This document shows positions 5,640-5,929 of a stretch of DNA of 5,929 nucleotides, in pieces. The notes under the pieces are model-generated. The model was not told the DNA's origin. It did not search any database and worked only from the letters and a program-made list of their open reading frames with translations. The DNA comes from Pontimonas sp. (GTDB lineage: Bacteria; Actinomycetota; Actinomycetes; Actinomycetales; Microbacteriaceae), in NCBI GenBank assembly GCA_017852615.1, contig JAFMKX010000055.1:1-5929 (forward strand), read 5' to 3'. Numbering within the stretch: position 1 is the first letter of the stretch; every line of letters starts with the position of its first letter. Position numbers and translations under genes: made by a program.

Positions 5640-5929
5640 ATGCGAATTTTGATTACTGGTGGTGCAGGTTTTGTGGGCTCACACCTATCCGAGCGACTGT
5701 TGGGCGCAGGGCATGAAGTCATTGCCGTGGATAACTTCTATACCGGGTCAAAAAATAACGTCGCTCACCTTCGTGAAAACCCCCGATTTGAAATCATTCG
5801 GCATGACGTCACCTGGCCTCTCTATGTAGAAGTGGATGCAATTTATAACCTCGCATCGCCGGCTTCTCCGATTCACTACCAACATGACCCCGTCCAGACA
5901 ACGAAAACCAATGTCGTGGGTGCGATCAA
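5640..5929 (+). CDS. UDP-glucuronate decarboxylase-like SDR (UXS family), 5' part only
   Basis: The first 96 codons of a short-chain dehydrogenase/reductase-fold sugar-nucleotide enzyme; about 310 residues are usual, so roughly two thirds is outside the window. The NAD-binding loop GGAGFVG is at 7-13, and D31 in DNFYTG would bind the adenosine ribose. The segment HDVTWPLY at 55-62, followed by IYNLASPASPIHYQ at 68-81 and KTNVVG at 89-94, is typical of UDP-xylose synthases, which oxidise, decarboxylate and reduce UDP-glucuronate to UDP-xylose using bound NAD. The catalytic Ser/Tyr/Lys residues are not in view, so a related epimerase or dehydratase cannot be fully excluded. The start is ATG 5640, 35 bases after manC. 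An in-frame GTG at 5604 overlapping the manC stop would add 12 residues (VAEASSTGNIIR), but the family normally begins at the Rossmann strand. Confidence 0.85.
   Translation, partial: MRILITGGAGFVGSHLSERLLGAGHEVIAVDNFYTGSKNNVAHLRENPRFEIIRHDVTWPLYVEVDAIYNLASPASPIHYQHDPVQTTKTNVVGAI

Overview
The window looks like a piece of an actinobacterial chromosome, probably Microbacteriaceae or a close relative. Three things point there: actinobacterial-type sequences for SdhA, SdhB and ManC, the gene order sdhC-sdhD-sdhA-sdhB-xthA-trpS, and several genes with leaderless-style starts. Base composition, estimated by eye from a few lines, is in the low-to-mid 50s % GC. That is low for classical Microbacteriaceae and would suit the small-genome aquatic lineages such as Aquiluna/Rhodoluna. 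The lineage is an inference from family knowledge, not a database result.

Left and centre (1-4399, minus strand): a tightly packed run of co-directional genes. Read in the direction of transcription it is sdhC (4399-3947), sdhD (3942-3493), sdhA (3486-1654), sdhB (1654-902), xthA (888-61) and the first 13 codons of trpS (from 41, running off the left edge). Gaps are 4, 6, -1, 13 and 19 bases, with no terminator visible between any of them. The four sdh genes encode a complete respiratory complex II: flavoprotein, three-cluster iron-sulfur subunit and two three-helix anchors. It oxidises succinate to fumarate and passes electrons to the membrane quinone, probably menaquinone. xthA encodes an exonuclease III-type AP endonuclease for base-excision repair, and trpS encodes tryptophanyl-tRNA synthetase.

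Divergent intergenic region (4400-4491, about 92 bases): holds the likely sdhC promoter and ribosome binding site on the minus strand and a likely leaderless promoter for manC on the plus strand. A small inverted repeat lies between them.

Right (4492-5929, plus strand): manC, encoding mannose-1-phosphate guanylyltransferase, is followed closely by the 5' part of a UDP-glucuronate decarboxylase-like (UXS) gene that runs off the right edge. Together they would supply GDP-mannose and UDP-xylose, suggesting the start of a cell-surface glycan or glycosylation gene set.

There is no stretch of 300 bases without a gene. I see no RNA gene, mobile element, CRISPR array or long repeat. I found no new biological system here; this is core metabolism. 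The points worth a second look are the start-site architecture, the trpS start at the left edge, the quinone-site residues of SdhB, and a few small protein-level oddities.
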